Shown: positions 35,067 through 44,540, numbered from the stretch's first letter. The stretch is 64,000 bases of DNA from Pinibacter aurantiacus (GCF_019130065.1 NZ_JAHSPG010000011.1:124001-188000), one strand, 5' to 3'. Numbers and translations: made by a program. Notes: generated by a model from the letters alone, not told the origin.

Positions 35067-35438
35067 CTATTTATTCTCCATACTAATTTCCACAAGAATA
35101 CTCCCCGGTGCATTAAAGTAAAATCCATAAGACCCATGCATATTCCTCGGCGCGTGCCCCGTTGCATAACCAGAAGAAAGCAACTGGTCATATTTTAAAT
35201 CAACCTCTTGTTTGCTATTTACCAGGAAACCCACGTGAAATGCATCCGGATAGCTGTGAATATCGTTTCTGTTGAACGAATGAGAAGTAATCACCAGGAC
35301 AAATCCGTCCTCTCCTTTCAAAACCGCTAATGCATTATCTCCTTTTTTTTCTAAACAAGTAAAGGAGAAAAATGTCTCAAAAAAATCCGCAGTGGCTTTT
35401 ACATCAGGCACCGTGAGATTAATGTGATTCAGTTTCAT
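35067..35438 (-). CDS. VOC-family (glyoxalase/bleomycin-resistance fold) protein
   Basis: 123 residues from the ATG at 35438 (MKLNHINLTVPDVKATADFF). The paired beta-alpha-beta-beta-beta modules are typical. Likely metal ligands are His4 and His in DAFHVGFLVNSKQEV and Glu near the C terminus (SILVEISMENK). It is the first gene of the operon controlled by the TetR-type regulator. The substrate is unknown; detoxification of a small electrophile or antibiotic is an inference from the fold and regulation. Confidence 0.88.
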   Translation of the reverse strand: MKLNHINLTVPDVKATADFFETFFSFTCLEKKGDNALAVLKGEDGFVLVITSHSFNRNDIHSYPDAFHVGFLVNSKQEVDLKYDQLLSSGYATGHAPRNMHGSYGFYFNAPGSILVEISMENK

Positions 35439-35452
35439 TATGATATATTTAT

Positions 35453-35472
35453 AAAAGAACAATCATTCTTTT
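35453..35472. promoter_or_regulatory. TetR-type operator, copy 1
   Basis: AAAAGAACAATCATTCTTTT, an imperfect palindrome (8 of 10 base pairs), 14 bases upstream of the VOC start codon. An identical 20-mer occurs at 36095-36114 in front of the regulator gene. Confidence 0.85.
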
Positions 35473-35488
35473 ATTGGTTAAAAAAATT

Positions 35489-36079
35489 TTATGGTGTTAA
35501 AGCAATCATCACCTGATCGAAAGCTTCATCCAATTTTTCCTGAGTAAGCGCAAATTTTTTACCACTCATGCTTTTCTTTTGCTGGTGAAATTTTATTAAT
35601 TGATACAATGGACCAAAAGCTATAGCCCAATACACTTCCGTTGACAGCTCCTTCAACTTCCCTTTCTTAATTGCGTTCGCGCAGAACTTTTGCATAACTG
35701 TCGACAATCTCCTGCCCTGTAGGTCCATAACTTTCAGATATAACGGAGTGCTACGCAATTGTTCTGCGAACTGAGCTTCCAATGGGTATTTCAAACAATA
35801 AGCCAATCTGTTTTTCCATTGCAGTTTCAGTCCTTCAGCATAGTTCATATCCACATTAAAACCCTTCAACAGCATGTCATCCATCTCATTTACTATACCA
35901 AGGTAAACTTGCACAATAAGGTCTTCCCTATTTTCAAAATTCAGGTAAATAGTGTTAACTGATACGCCAGCAGCCTTCGCCACCTTATGCATACTCAAAC
36001 CATCAAACCCATCTTTTACAACAAGCTCGACTGTCTTCTGCCGTATAAGCAACTCCTTATTTAGATCTTTTAGACGCAT
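35489..36079 (-). CDS. TetR/AcrR-family transcriptional regulator
   Basis: 196 residues. The N-terminal helix-turn-helix (about 8-55: QKTVELVVKDGFDGLSMHKV, then AKAAGVSVNTIYLNFENRED) is typical TetR. The C-terminal helical domain (about 60-196) holds ligand and dimer contacts and is too variable to type. Identical 20-bp palindromes flank the gene on both sides, one in its own promoter and one before the VOC operon, so autoregulation and repression of that operon are likely. Confidence 0.92.
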   Translation of the reverse strand: MRLKDLNKELLIRQKTVELVVKDGFDGLSMHKVAKAAGVSVNTIYLNFENREDLIVQVYLGIVNEMDDMLLKGFNVDMNYAEGLKLQWKNRLAYCLKYPLEAQFAEQLRSTPLYLKVMDLQGRRLSTVMQKFCANAIKKGKLKELSTEVYWAIAFGPLYQLIKFHQQKKSMSGKKFALTQEKLDEAFDQVMIALTP

Positions 36080-36087
36080 TGGGAATA

Positions 36088-36095
36088 CAAATATA
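36088..36095 (-). promoter_or_regulatory. -7 element of the tetR promoter
   Basis: CAAATATA on the plus strand is TATATTTG on the minus strand, an exact TAnnTTTG match. The operator at 36095-36114 falls in the spacer to the -33 region, so bound repressor would exclude polymerase. Confidence 0.6.
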
Positions 36096-36114
36096 AAAGA
36101 ACAATCATTCTTTT
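36095..36114. promoter_or_regulatory. TetR-type operator, copy 2
   Basis: The same 20-mer as at 35453-35472, 16 bases upstream of the regulator's start codon and overlapping its promoter. Confidence 0.85.
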
Positions 36115-36148
36115 TTAAATTTTATTTTTAAAATACTTATTCATGCAT

Positions 36149-36177
36149 AAAAAAATCCCCGCATAACTGCAGGGACT
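36149..36177 (-). terminator. Terminator of the S9 peptidase gene
   Basis: Minus-strand reading: TCCCTGC-AGTTAT-GCGGGGA then TTTTTTT. A 7-bp stem with one G-U pair. Confidence 0.85.
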
Positions 36178-36193
36178 TTAAAAATTCGACCTC

Positions 36194-38380
36194 CTATCTC
36201 CCTCCCGGAGGGCAATTTGTTCTTAAATAGTTCGTGTACAATGTACTTAAATGCAGATTGGTTCCTTCGCCTTCTGATATACTGTGCGTACGGTTTGGAT
36301 AAGGCATAAACTGAAATTGCTTATTGTATTTGATCAATTCATTCAACAACATCTCAGCATTATCGTAATGCACGTTATCATCACCTGTTCCATGTATGTA
36401 CAGTAAATTTCCTTTCAAATTTTTAGCATATGTGATGGGTGAACCTTTCACGAAATCTTCGCGATTTTCTTGTGGCAACCCCATGTAGCGTTCCTGGTAA
36501 ATGTTGTCATATGTAAGCTGATTTCCTACTGCTGCAATGGCTATCCCGGTTTTGTAAATCTCAGGATGCTGGAACATCAGGTTCAGCGTTGCAGAGCCAC
36601 CACCGCTCCAACCCCAAACAGCTACGCGATCTTTATCAACAAATGGCCATTTCAAAATTTCTTTTGCAGCCATCGCCTGGTCGTTAATATTGATTTGTCC
36701 AATTTGTCTGTAAACACACTTTCTCCATTCTCTCCCTTTTGGACAGGGTGTCCCCCTATTGTCAATTGTAATGTAGATGTAGCCATCCTTTGCCATATTG
36801 CCGCGATACAAAAAGTTGTACCCAGTGCCAAACTCATCCTTCACAAGTTGCCCCCATGGTTCTGTGTACACCTGGAACACAACAGGATATTTTTTTGTGC
36901 TGTCGAAGTTTTCAGGCTTCAACATCCACGCATCCATTTCAACATTGTCCGCAGTTTTTATTTTGAAGAACTGCAACGGAAACCGGCTCTTATCTGCTGC
37001 AGCAACAGCATTGTTTACTTCGCTGCTTCCATTGACGCCTCCATGTGCCGGCAAAGTGATCCACTCCGATGTAGGCCTTGTGTAATAGTTAGAAAAATTA
37101 TGCATGGCAAATTTCGCATCAGGAGAAAGGTTGTAGTCATGAGTTCCTTGTTGATTAGCCGGAGATACTCTTTCCGCTTTGCCCTTACCATCCAGCTTGG
37201 TTCTATACAAATATTTTTGTGTGGCATTGTCAGGAGATGCCATGAAATAAACGTAACCTCCTTTTTCATCGATGCGCACAATATCCATCACATCATAATT
37301 GCCGTTAGTGATCAGCGTTTCCTTTTTGCCATCGCGGCTAATGCGATACAAGTGGCGCCAGCCGTCTTTTTCAGTGGCCCACACAAATTCTTTTCCGCTG
37401 TTAATCCAATCCCAGCCACCATAAGCATAATCATCGTCCCACAAAGGCAAAATATCGATCCATGCTTTGTCTGTTTCCTCGTAGATCAAGCTTGATTTTC
37501 CAGTTGTTGCATTGCATATAAACAACTTGCTATCATTCTGCTTTCTGTTCAAATGCTGAATGATCAATTCACTACTGTTGGCCGCCCACTCCATTCTTGG
37601 AACATAAGTTTGCAAAACAGTATCAGTAGGAATTTCCATCCATTTGGTTTGTGCATTCTCAACATTCACAACACCAATTTTGTAAGGAGATGGCGGAGTA
37701 CCTGCAACCGGATATTCTACAGGAACTATTTTCGGATAAATAGAATCCGTGTTGTTGATCATATAATAATCGGAAGTCGTCTTTGCATTAATTTGCCAGA
37801 AAGCAATTTGCTTACTGTCGGCTGCCCAGCGAAAACCATCTCTGCAGAAAAACTCTTCTTCATAGGCCCAGTCAAATGTGCCGTTGATCAGTTTACGGCT
37901 ACCGTCGAGTGTCAACTGTTTTACTTTGTTTGTTACCGCGTCTTCCACGTACAAATTGTAATTGCTTACGTAAGCAACTTTGCCACCGTCAGGAGAAAAC
38001 TTGGCAAACATTAGAGATGATTCAGGCAAACCTGTTCCCAATTGTTTTAAAGAACCTGTTGTAAGATCATACAACCAGTAATCTCCTCTCGTATCTTGTC
38101 TCCAAACTTTCTTTGTATTTGTATAGATCAATACTTTCTTCTCATCCGCTGAAAAAATAAAACTGCGTATGTGCAATGCCGTTGTTTTTCCAGCTGGAAT
38201 TAATTTTCCTTTATCAACAATCACCGTAGATGATCCCGCTGGCAACGTATATTTCGCAATGCTATTATCTTCATTCACATAATAGCTATTGCCTTCTTTA
38301 GACCATGTAATTTTTTCCTGCGCAGAAACGCAAAGCGTAATAATCAAGCACCAAAACAATAACAATAAACGCTGGGGCAT
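36194..38380 (-). CDS. Dipeptidyl-peptidase-IV-type S9 peptidase (exported)
   Basis: 728 residues from the ATG at 38380, which opens a signal peptide (MPQRLLLLFWCLIITLCVSA). The N-terminal beta-propeller (about 40-470) carries a YEEEF motif of the DPP-IV Glu-Glu pair (DWAYEEEFFCRDGFRWA). The C-terminal alpha/beta-hydrolase has the Ser in VWGWSGGGSATLN, Asp in LYIHGTGDDNVHYDN and His in PYPNRTHSISEG. Such periplasmic enzymes release Xaa-Pro di- or tripeptides. It stands alone with its own terminator. Confidence 0.95.
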   Translation of the reverse strand: MPQRLLLLFWCLIITLCVSAQEKITWSKEGNSYYVNEDNSIAKYTLPAGSSTVIVDKGKLIPAGKTTALHIRSFIFSADEKKVLIYTNTKKVWRQDTRGDYWLYDLTTGSLKQLGTGLPESSLMFAKFSPDGGKVAYVSNYNLYVEDAVTNKVKQLTLDGSRKLINGTFDWAYEEEFFCRDGFRWAADSKQIAFWQINAKTTSDYYMINNTDSIYPKIVPVEYPVAGTPPSPYKIGVVNVENAQTKWMEIPTDTVLQTYVPRMEWAANSSELIIQHLNRKQNDSKLFICNATTGKSSLIYEETDKAWIDILPLWDDDYAYGGWDWINSGKEFVWATEKDGWRHLYRISRDGKKETLITNGNYDVMDIVRIDEKGGYVYFMASPDNATQKYLYRTKLDGKGKAERVSPANQQGTHDYNLSPDAKFAMHNFSNYYTRPTSEWITLPAHGGVNGSSEVNNAVAAADKSRFPLQFFKIKTADNVEMDAWMLKPENFDSTKKYPVVFQVYTEPWGQLVKDEFGTGYNFLYRGNMAKDGYIYITIDNRGTPCPKGREWRKCVYRQIGQININDQAMAAKEILKWPFVDKDRVAVWGWSGGGSATLNLMFQHPEIYKTGIAIAAVGNQLTYDNIYQERYMGLPQENREDFVKGSPITYAKNLKGNLLYIHGTGDDNVHYDNAEMLLNELIKYNKQFQFMPYPNRTHSISEGEGTNLHLSTLYTNYLRTNCPPGGR

Positions 38381-38495
38381 AGTGTAAGAAATTTGATGGA
38401 AGATAAAGCATGTTAGCAAAATATTATGCAATTACCCGGTTCATTAATTAAGCGTTCTTAAAGCATGATCAACGGTTAAAGAACAAGCACTAAAA

Positions 38496-38530
38496 ACAAA
38501 AAAGCCGCTCCGGAATTCCGGAACGGCTCT
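38496..38530 (-). terminator. fusA terminator
   Basis: Minus-strand reading: AGCCGTTCCGG-AATT-CCGGAGCGGCT followed by TTTTTTG. It shows that the fusA transcript does not run on into rpsJ-type ribosomal genes here. Confidence 0.92.
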
Positions 38531-38549
38531 ATATAAGTAAGAAGCTAAA

Positions 38550-40694
38550 TTATGCGTTTACTTTACCTTTCACTTTTGCGATAACCTCATCTGCGATGTT
38601 GTTAGGCGCTGGTGCGTAATGTGAGAATTCCATTGTAGAAGACGCACGACCAGAAGACAATGAACGCAACTGAGTTACGTAACCGAACATTTCGCTCAAA
38701 GGAACTTTAGCTTTAATAACCTGTGCGTTATTACGGCTATCCATACCTTCCAACATACCACGACGGCGGTTCAAGTCACCTGTAACATCACCCATGTATT
38801 GGTCAGGAGTTACAACCTCTACTCTCATGATTGGCTCAAGCAAAGTTGGTTTTGCTTTTCTTGCTGCTTCACGGAAACCTTGTTTAGCACAAAGCTCGAA
38901 TGACATAGCATCAGAGTCAACCTGGTGGAAGCTACCATCAAATACGCGGATTTTCATGTCCACAACAGGATAGTTAGCCAATACACCATTAGACATTGCT
39001 GATTCGAAACCTTTCTGAATAGCTGGTACAAACTCACGAGGAATAGATCCACCAAAGATATCGTTTACGAACTGGTAAGATTTTCCTGGGTTTTCTTTTA
39101 ACCACTCTTCATCAGCAGGTCCGATAGCAAACACGATGTCAGCGAATTTACCACGACCACCGGTTTGTTTTTTCAATGTTTCACGGTGCTCAATAGTTGC
39201 TTTGAACGCCTCTTTATAAGCTACCTGAGGGTTACCCTGGTTTACTTCTACTTTGAACTCACGACGCATACGGTCAATGATGATCTCAAGGTGAAGCTCA
39301 CCCATACCACTCAAAATTGTTTGACCTGTTTCTTCGTCTGTTCTTACACGTAAGGTTGGATCTTCTTCAACCAATTTAGCGATAGCCATACCCATTTTAT
39401 CAACGTCAGCCTGAGTTTTAGGCTCGATAGCTACGGAGATAACTGGTTCTGGAATGAACATGTTTTCCAGAACGATTGGGTTGTCTTCATCACAAAGTGT
39501 ATCACCAGTTTTGATCTCTTTGAAACCAACTGCCGCTCCGATATCACCAGCTTCGATGAAATCGATTGGGTTTTGCTTGTTAGCAAACATTTTCATGATA
39601 CGGCTGATACGTTCTTTCTTACCGCTACGTACGTTCAATACGTAAGAACCTGCATCAAGGTGACCACTATATGCACGGAAGAATGCAAGACGACCTACGA
39701 ATGGGTCAGTCATGATTTTGAATGCCAATGCAGCAAATGGTTCTTTTGCATCTGGTCTACGAACAATAGCTTCGCCAGTGTCAGGGTTAGTACCTTCTAC
39801 AGCGTCGATATCAAGCGGGCTTGGCAGGTAACGGCAAACCGCATCCAATGCAGTTTGTACACCTTTATTTTTGAATGAAGAACCGCACATCATAGGAACG
39901 ATACTAAGATCGATCGTTGCTTTGCGGATAGCTTCATGCAATTCTGCTTCAGAAATTGAGTTTGGATCTTCGAAGAATTTCTCCATCAAAGTATCATCGT
40001 ATTCAGCAACTGCTTCAACAAGCGCAGCTCTGTATTCGTTAGCTTCGTCAACCATGTCAGCAGGTACAGGGATTTCGTCGAAAGTCATACCTTCTGTTTC
40101 CATGTGCCAAACCACACCTTTCATTGTAATCAAATCCACAACGCCTGTGAAATTATCTTCAGCGCCGATTGGTAACTGTAATGGAACAGCTTTAGCACCC
40201 AACATTTCTTTAACTTGTTTTACCACGTTAAGGAAGTCAGCACCAGAACGATCCATTTTATTTACGAAACCGATACGGGGAACTTTGTAACGGTTAGCCT
40301 GGCGCCAAACAGTTTCAGATTGAGGTTCTACACCATCAACCGCACTGAACAACGCGATCAAACCATCCAATACACGCATGGAACGCTCAACTTCTATAGT
40401 AAAGTCCACGTGACCCGGAGTATCGATAATGTTGAAGTAATATTTTTTAGTGTTAGCGTCAGCTTTACCTTTATCAGTTGGGAAATTCCACTGGCAACTT
40501 ACCGCAGCAGAGGTAATTGTGATACCTCTTTCTTTTTCTTGCTCCATCCAGTCGGTAGTAGCACCACCGTCGTGAACTTCACCAATTTTGTGGATCATCC
40601 CTGTGTAGCGTAAGATACGCTCTGTAGTAGTGGTCTTTCCGGCGTCAATGTGAGCCGCAATACCAAAGTTTCTTTGAAATCTTAAGTCTGCCAT
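38550..40694 (-). CDS. fusA: Elongation factor G
   Basis: Ribosomal translocase GTPase of 714 residues. The G domain shows [15 protein letters not shown], the switch II motif DTPGHVDF and NKMDRSGAD. Domain II, the III-V region ([14 protein letters not shown]) and the C-terminal domain ([19 protein letters not shown]) are complete. In most bacteria it directly follows rpsG. Here a 1.2-kb gap with an opposite-strand gene separates the two. Confidence 0.98.
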   Translation of the reverse strand: MADLRFQRNFGIAAHIDAGKTTTTERILRYTGMIHKIGEVHDGGATTDWMEQEKERGITITSAAVSCQWNFPTDKGKADANTKKYYFNIIDTPGHVDFTIEVERSMRVLDGLIALFSAVDGVEPQSETVWRQANRYKVPRIGFVNKMDRSGADFLNVVKQVKEMLGAKAVPLQLPIGAEDNFTGVVDLITMKGVVWHMETEGMTFDEIPVPADMVDEANEYRAALVEAVAEYDDTLMEKFFEDPNSISEAELHEAIRKATIDLSIVPMMCGSSFKNKGVQTALDAVCRYLPSPLDIDAVEGTNPDTGEAIVRRPDAKEPFAALAFKIMTDPFVGRLAFFRAYSGHLDAGSYVLNVRSGKKERISRIMKMFANKQNPIDFIEAGDIGAAVGFKEIKTGDTLCDEDNPIVLENMFIPEPVISVAIEPKTQADVDKMGMAIAKLVEEDPTLRVRTDEETGQTILSGMGELHLEIIIDRMRREFKVEVNQGNPQVAYKEAFKATIEHRETLKKQTGGRGKFADIVFAIGPADEEWLKENPGKSYQFVNDIFGGSIPREFVPAIQKGFESAMSNGVLANYPVVDMKIRVFDGSFHQVDSDAMSFELCAKQGFREAARKAKPTLLEPIMRVEVVTPDQYMGDVTGDLNRRRGMLEGMDSRNNAQVIKAKVPLSEMFGYVTQLRSLSSGRASSTMEFSHYAPAPNNIADEVIAKVKGKVNA

Positions 40695-40989
40695 TTTTGT
40701 ATGTTAAAAAGTTTGAGTCTTTTTATTGATTTACCGTCACTTTCAAATAAGAACAATAAACCGAATTTGAGGCGCAAAGGTAAAGCTTTAGAAGTAAAAA
40801 AAAACAGCTCCCCACAAGTTATATATACAATTCACATGAATTTATTGGCACAGAGTTTTAAGATGTGGATTAACTAGGGATATTTTTTTTATAAATTCCT
40901 GAAAATGTTGAAGATATTTATTTGTTATTAGTAAAGGGTAATGTAAATTTATTTTGTCAATCAAAATCACCTAAAAATCACGAACAAAT
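40695..40989. other. Divergent promoter region of fusA and the Lys/Ala-repeat protein
   Basis: 295 AT-rich bases with no ORF. I see no full consensus promoter. A TTATTTTG box near 40950-40957 could serve the plus-strand gene. Confidence 0.4.
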
Positions 40990-41586
40990 ATGGCCACTAA
41001 AAAAAAGGTAGCAAAAAAAGCACCGGCAAAAAAAGCAGTTGCCAAAAAGGCCGCTCCAAAAAAGGCCGCGCCTAAAAAAGCAGCGAAAAAGGTTGCCAAA
41101 AAAGCCGCACCTAAAAAAGCTCTAAAAAAAGCTGCGAAGAAAGCGGCTCCTAAAAAGGCAGTTAAAAAAGCAGCTCCTAAGAAAGCAATCAAAAAAGTAG
41201 TTAAAAAAGCGGCTGCAAAGAAAGCGGCCCCGAAAAAAGCGGCAAAAAAAGCAGCTCCTAAGAAAGTTGTGAAAAAAGCGGCGCCTAAAAAAGCAGCTCC
41301 AGCTCCAAAAAAAGCGGCTAAAAAAGCGCCTTTGAAAAAAGCGCCGGTAAAAAAAGCAGCTCCAGTTAAAAAAGCAGCTCCTAAAAAAGCAGCAAAGAAA
41401 GCCGTTAAAAAAGTAGTCCCGGCTAAAGTTCAACCTTCTCCGGCACCAATGGAGGAACCAATTGCAACGCCAGCACCAATGGAGGAACCAACTAGTACGC
41501 CTATCTCCCATGATAGCGACGAAAGCGGCCCAGATTCATTTGACGTTCCTGAAATGCCAAATGATGACAACGAAGACGAGGCTTAA
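40990..41586 (+). CDS. Histone-H1-like Lys/Ala-repeat protein with acidic tail
   Basis: 198 residues. Residues 1-145 are almost only Lys, Ala, Pro and Val in AKKAAPKKAAKK-type repeats, like bacterial H1/Hc1 tails and AlgP. A hinge with a duplicated APMEEP(I/T)ATP/STP motif follows. The end is acidic (DESGPDSFDVPEMPNDDNED). Such proteins bind DNA non-specifically and compact the nucleoid. Position is odd: it lies on the opposite strand inside the rpsL-rpsG-fusA cluster. The repeat tract varies in length by slippage in other genomes. Confidence 0.88.
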   Translation: MATKKKVAKKAPAKKAVAKKAAPKKAAPKKAAKKVAKKAAPKKALKKAAKKAAPKKAVKKAAPKKAIKKVVKKAAAKKAAPKKAAKKAAPKKVVKKAAPKKAAPAPKKAAKKAPLKKAPVKKAAPVKKAAPKKAAKKAVKKVVPAKVQPSPAPMEEPIATPAPMEEPTSTPISHDSDESGPDSFDVPEMPNDDNEDEA

Positions 41587-41620
41587 TCTCTTCTAAACAT
41601 ATTTTGTAGACAATACACAA

Positions 41621-41658
41621 AGCGCCAAGACATTGATAAATGCGATGGCGCTTTTTTA
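41621..41658 (+). terminator. Terminator of the Lys/Ala-repeat gene
   Basis: AGCGCCA pairs with TGGCGCT across an 18-base loop, followed by TTTTTTA. 35 bases after the stop. Confidence 0.8.
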
Positions 41659-41663
41659 TTTTT

Positions 41664-41808
41664 AGCACGCAGATGACGCTGATTAGGCTGATTTGCGCTG
41701 ATTTTTTTCAAGGAAGCGACAGCTCGCTATTTTCCTGACACTCAATTATTCATTAATTCAAACGAAAATCCGTGTAAATCAGTCCTATACGTGTCATCCG
41801 TGTGCCTA
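41664..41808. repeat. Diverged inverted word element CGCTGATTAGGCTGATT (element O)
   Basis: CACGCAGATGACGCTGATTA and TTTGCGCTGATT words (41664-41708) face AATCCGTGTAAATCAGTCC and GTGTCATCCGTGTGC words (41765-41808). Only parts pair. The rest of the 301-base gap holds two terminators. Confidence 0.55.
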
Positions 41809-41829
41809 AGCCTTGCCATACGGCAAACA

Positions 41830-41862
41830 AAAAAACCATCGCTTATTTCTAAGCGATGGTCC
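41830..41862 (-). terminator. rpsG terminator
   Basis: Minus-strand reading: ACCATCGCTTA-GAAA-TAAGCGATGGT followed by TTTTTTTG. An 11-bp perfect stem. The rpsL-rpsG transcript therefore ends before the Lys/Ala-repeat gene. Confidence 0.92.
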
Positions 41863-41887
41863 AATATATAAAGGCTTTGTATACAAC

Positions 41888-42355
41888 TTATACCTTGAAG
41901 TGAGAAAAAGCTTTGTTAGCTTCAGCCATACGGTGAGTATCTTCTTTCTTTTTGAAAGCTCCACCTTCACCTTTTGCTGCAGCTACGATTTCGTTAGCCA
42001 ATTTGTCTGCCATGCTACGACCGTTTCTTTCACGGCTAAAGCGTACCAGCCATTTGATGCTTAAAGAAATCTTTCTGTCAGGACGAACCTCAGAAGGAAT
42101 TTGGAAAGTAGCACCACCGATACGACGGCTTCTTACTTCAACCCCTGGAGTTACGTTTGACAACGCTTTTTTCCAAATTTCGTAGCCATCTTCGTTAGTG
42201 ATTTTAGCTACTTTATCAAGTGCATCATAAAAAATTTCGAATGCTACACTTTTTTTACCTTGCCACATGATGTTGTTAACAAAACGTGTAACTAGTTTGT
42301 CGTTATACTTAGCATCAGGAGCTAGAGGTAATTTTTTGGCTTGCGCTTTCCTCAT
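41888..42355 (-). CDS. rpsG: 30S ribosomal protein S7
   Basis: 155 residues. Primary 16S rRNA-binding protein of the 30S head. It begins [20 protein letters not shown] and includes [20 protein letters not shown] and [20 protein letters not shown]. It lies 33 bases after rpsL. A terminator follows directly. Confidence 0.98.
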   Translation of the reverse strand: MRKAQAKKLPLAPDAKYNDKLVTRFVNNIMWQGKKSVAFEIFYDALDKVAKITNEDGYEIWKKALSNVTPGVEVRSRRIGGATFQIPSEVRPDRKISLSIKWLVRFSRERNGRSMADKLANEIVAAAKGEGGAFKKKEDTHRMAEANKAFSHFKV

Positions 42356-42388
42356 TGGAAAATCTATTTAAACAGCTTGATTAATTAA

Positions 42389-42769
42389 TTATTTTTTCGC
42401 TTTTTCTTTCTTAGTACCGTATTTAGAACGGCTCTTCTTCCTGTCTTTCACACCTGCAGTATCCAAGCTACCACGAACGATATGGTAACGAACACCTGGC
42501 AAATCTTTCACACGACCACCACGGATCAACACGATGGAGTGCTCTTGCAGGTTGTGTCCTTCACCTGGAATATATGCGATAACTTCTACTTTATTCGTCA
42601 AACGCACTTTAGCTACTTTACGTAAAGCTGAGTTTGGCTTCTTAGGCGTAGTAGTGTACACACGTGTACAAACACCACGACGTTGAGGACATGCATCCAG
42701 CGCTCTGGATTTGCTCTTTGCTTTAATAATTTCTCTACCTTTTCTAACTAATTGTTGTATCGTAGGCAT
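42389..42769 (-). CDS. rpsL: 30S ribosomal protein S12
   Basis: 126 residues from the ATG at 42769 ([20 protein letters not shown]). The decoding-centre loop [18 protein letters not shown] keeps the Lys of the streptomycin-sensitive form, and [20 protein letters not shown] is intact. It is the first gene of the split str cluster. A frame extension of nine codons upstream is not needed. Confidence 0.98.
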   Translation of the reverse strand: MPTIQQLVRKGREIIKAKSKSRALDACPQRRGVCTRVYTTTPKKPNSALRKVAKVRLTNKVEVIAYIPGEGHNLQEHSIVLIRGGRVKDLPGVRYHIVRGSLDTAGVKDRKKSRSKYGTKKEKAKK

Positions 42770-42793
42770 TATAACCTTTTTTATTTGGGACGG

Positions 42794-42824
42794 CAAAGGT
42801 AACAGTGATTACCTTAAATACCAA
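42794..42824 (-). promoter_or_regulatory. rpsL promoter (TTG-N20-TACCTTTG)
   Basis: Minus strand: TTG at 42822-42824, 20 bases, TACCTTTG at 42794-42801. Leader about 20 bases. Confidence 0.7.
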
Positions 42825-42880
42825 ATTTAAAAATGTTGTTTTCTAAAAATATTTTTCTGGGTGTTGAAAACATGTGGAAA

Positions 42881-43951
42881 TTAAACAGTTAGCAACCAGT
42901 TATAACGGTCTTCTGCCTGGCCGCTTCTGATAGCATCCAGTCTTTTCTTAACTTCTGGTGTAACTGTCCATTTTTCTGTGTCAAACGTCATTACCTTGTC
43001 CTTATATCTCAGTTCTTTAATCGGAGAAATAGTCGCAGCGGTACCTGTTCCAAACACATCCTTCACATTTCCAGCATCGTATTCTTTTATCAACTCGTCT
43101 ATACTGATTGGTCTTTCTTCTACTTTCAGGCCAATTTCCTTCAAAATGGCAATTACACTGTCACGCGTAACGCCGGCCAAAATGGTCCCCTCTTCCAGAG
43201 AAGGAGTCACAGCCGTGTCACCAATTACAAAGAAAACGTTCATCGTTCCCACTTCCTGCAGCCATTTGTGCTCAAAAGCGTCTGTCCACAGCACCTGGTC
43301 ATAACCTTTATCCTTTGCTACTTTAGCCGGATACAGGCTACCGGCATAGTTTCCGGCATTTTTTGAGAACCCTACCCCACCCGGAGCGGCTCTTGTATAT
43401 TTTTCTTCCACATAAATTTTCATTGGTTTGCCATAATAAGGACCTGTTGGGCTTAAAATGATCATGAATTTATATGTTTCCGAAGCTTTTACGCCTAAGG
43501 ATTCGTCAGTACTGAACATAAACGGACGAATGTAAAGGGAGTGATTTTCCATTGCAGGAATCCAGCCTTTTTCAAGATCTATCAACTGACGCATTCCGTC
43601 AATGAAAATCTCTTCCGGCACAGCAGGCATACAAAGACGCTCAGCTGAAAGGTTAAAACGTCTGAAATTGTCGTACGGACGGAATATGAAAACTTCGCCA
43701 TTATCGCTTTTGTAAGCCTTAATACCTTCAAAAATTGCCTGACCGTAATGTAGAGCCATGTTTGCCGGGCCAATCAGTAATGGTTGATATGGTTTAATTT
43801 CCACATTTTTCCATTCGCCATCGACGTAATCAGCTTCCAACATATAATCCGTGGAATACTTGCCAAATGGAACATTTTCAAGCTTTACACCAGGTAATTT
43901 ACTCGCGTCAACTTTTGTAACCGGTATTGTATGTGCGGCAATCATATTCAT
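42881..43951 (-). CDS. ilvE: Branched-chain amino acid aminotransferase
   Basis: Fold-type IV PLP transaminase for the last step of Leu, Ile and Val synthesis. 356 residues. ALHYGQAIFEGIKAYKSDNG, FRPYDNFRRFNLSAERLCMP and the PLP Lys segment QVLWTDAFEHKWLQEVGTMN are seen, plus GTILAGVTRDSVIAI. The ATG at 43951 is followed by a second Met at codon 3. Divergent from the 44005 gene. Confidence 0.96.
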   Translation of the reverse strand: MNMIAAHTIPVTKVDASKLPGVKLENVPFGKYSTDYMLEADYVDGEWKNVEIKPYQPLLIGPANMALHYGQAIFEGIKAYKSDNGEVFIFRPYDNFRRFNLSAERLCMPAVPEEIFIDGMRQLIDLEKGWIPAMENHSLYIRPFMFSTDESLGVKASETYKFMIILSPTGPYYGKPMKIYVEEKYTRAAPGGVGFSKNAGNYAGSLYPAKVAKDKGYDQVLWTDAFEHKWLQEVGTMNVFFVIGDTAVTPSLEEGTILAGVTRDSVIAILKEIGLKVEERPISIDELIKEYDAGNVKDVFGTGTAATISPIKELRYKDKVMTFDTEKWTVTPEVKKRLDAIRSGQAEDRYNWLLTV

Positions 43952-44004
43952 TTACATTTGTGCAAAGAAACGAACAAAGTTTGGGGTTGCCAAAATACAA
44001 GACA

Positions 44005-44529
44005 ATGAGTTTTAACAACGTACAATTACCGGGATTTTTAGTCGCAGACCTTTACAGAAGGCACTTGGTGGAAGATTATTCGGCCATTCCCAAAATTGCC
44101 CAACCATCCGAACCGGCTCCAATAATTGACAAACCCATTCAATTTTTAGGCAAAAATCTCAAGCAATTTCTAATACTGGCTTGCTATGCAAACGAGGTCT
44201 ACCTACCGGAAGCGCAACTTGAGTTTCTGGGAAACATTTTGAAAGCCTGCCAGTTAAATCTTGGAGATGTTGCCATAGTGAACTGTAATTCCCAGGAGGT
44301 TAATTTCAGTAATATCGGGCAGCTTCAGCCGAAGTACATTATTACTTTTGGTGAAGAATCTCAGATCCACGCTGATTTTAGAACTTCTGCTTTTTTTGAA
44401 ATAACCAATAAAAATGGCATAAATCTGATCAATGCGCCAAAACTTGAGCTGCTGAACCAAAATACTCCTGATGGAAAAGTGCTTAAAGGCAGACTTTGGA
44501 ACAGCCTGAAACAACTCTTAAATATCTAA
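44005..44529 (+). CDS. Conserved hypothetical protein upstream of rdgB
   Basis: 174 residues from the ATG at 44005 (MSFNNVQLPGFLVADLYRRH). A Rossmann-like strand pattern is suggested (FLILACYANEVYLPEAQLEF, LNLGDVAIVNCNSQEVNF, PKYIITFGEESQ). It ends just before rdgB. The frame is open back to 43927, but that part overlaps ilvE on the other strand. I do not recognise the family. The general layout (a short N-terminal tail and a small alpha/beta domain) recalls DNA polymerase III psi, but this is only a guess. A TACATTTG -7 box lies at 43953. Confidence 0.7.
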   Translation: MSFNNVQLPGFLVADLYRRHLVEDYSAIPKIAQPSEPAPIIDKPIQFLGKNLKQFLILACYANEVYLPEAQLEFLGNILKACQLNLGDVAIVNCNSQEVNFSNIGQLQPKYIITFGEESQIHADFRTSAFFEITNKNGINLINAPKLELLNQNTPDGKVLKGRLWNSLKQLLNI

Positions 44530-44540
44530 TCAACATTGAT

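Noticed and set aside
36470-37495. 341-codon open frame opposite the S9 peptidase
   Set aside because: Antisense shadow of a complete DPP-IV-type gene. No recognisable protein features.
41122-41511. 129-codon Cys/Phe/Arg-rich ORF opposite the Lys/Ala-repeat gene
   Set aside because: A by-product of the AAA/GCN repeat read on the other strand.
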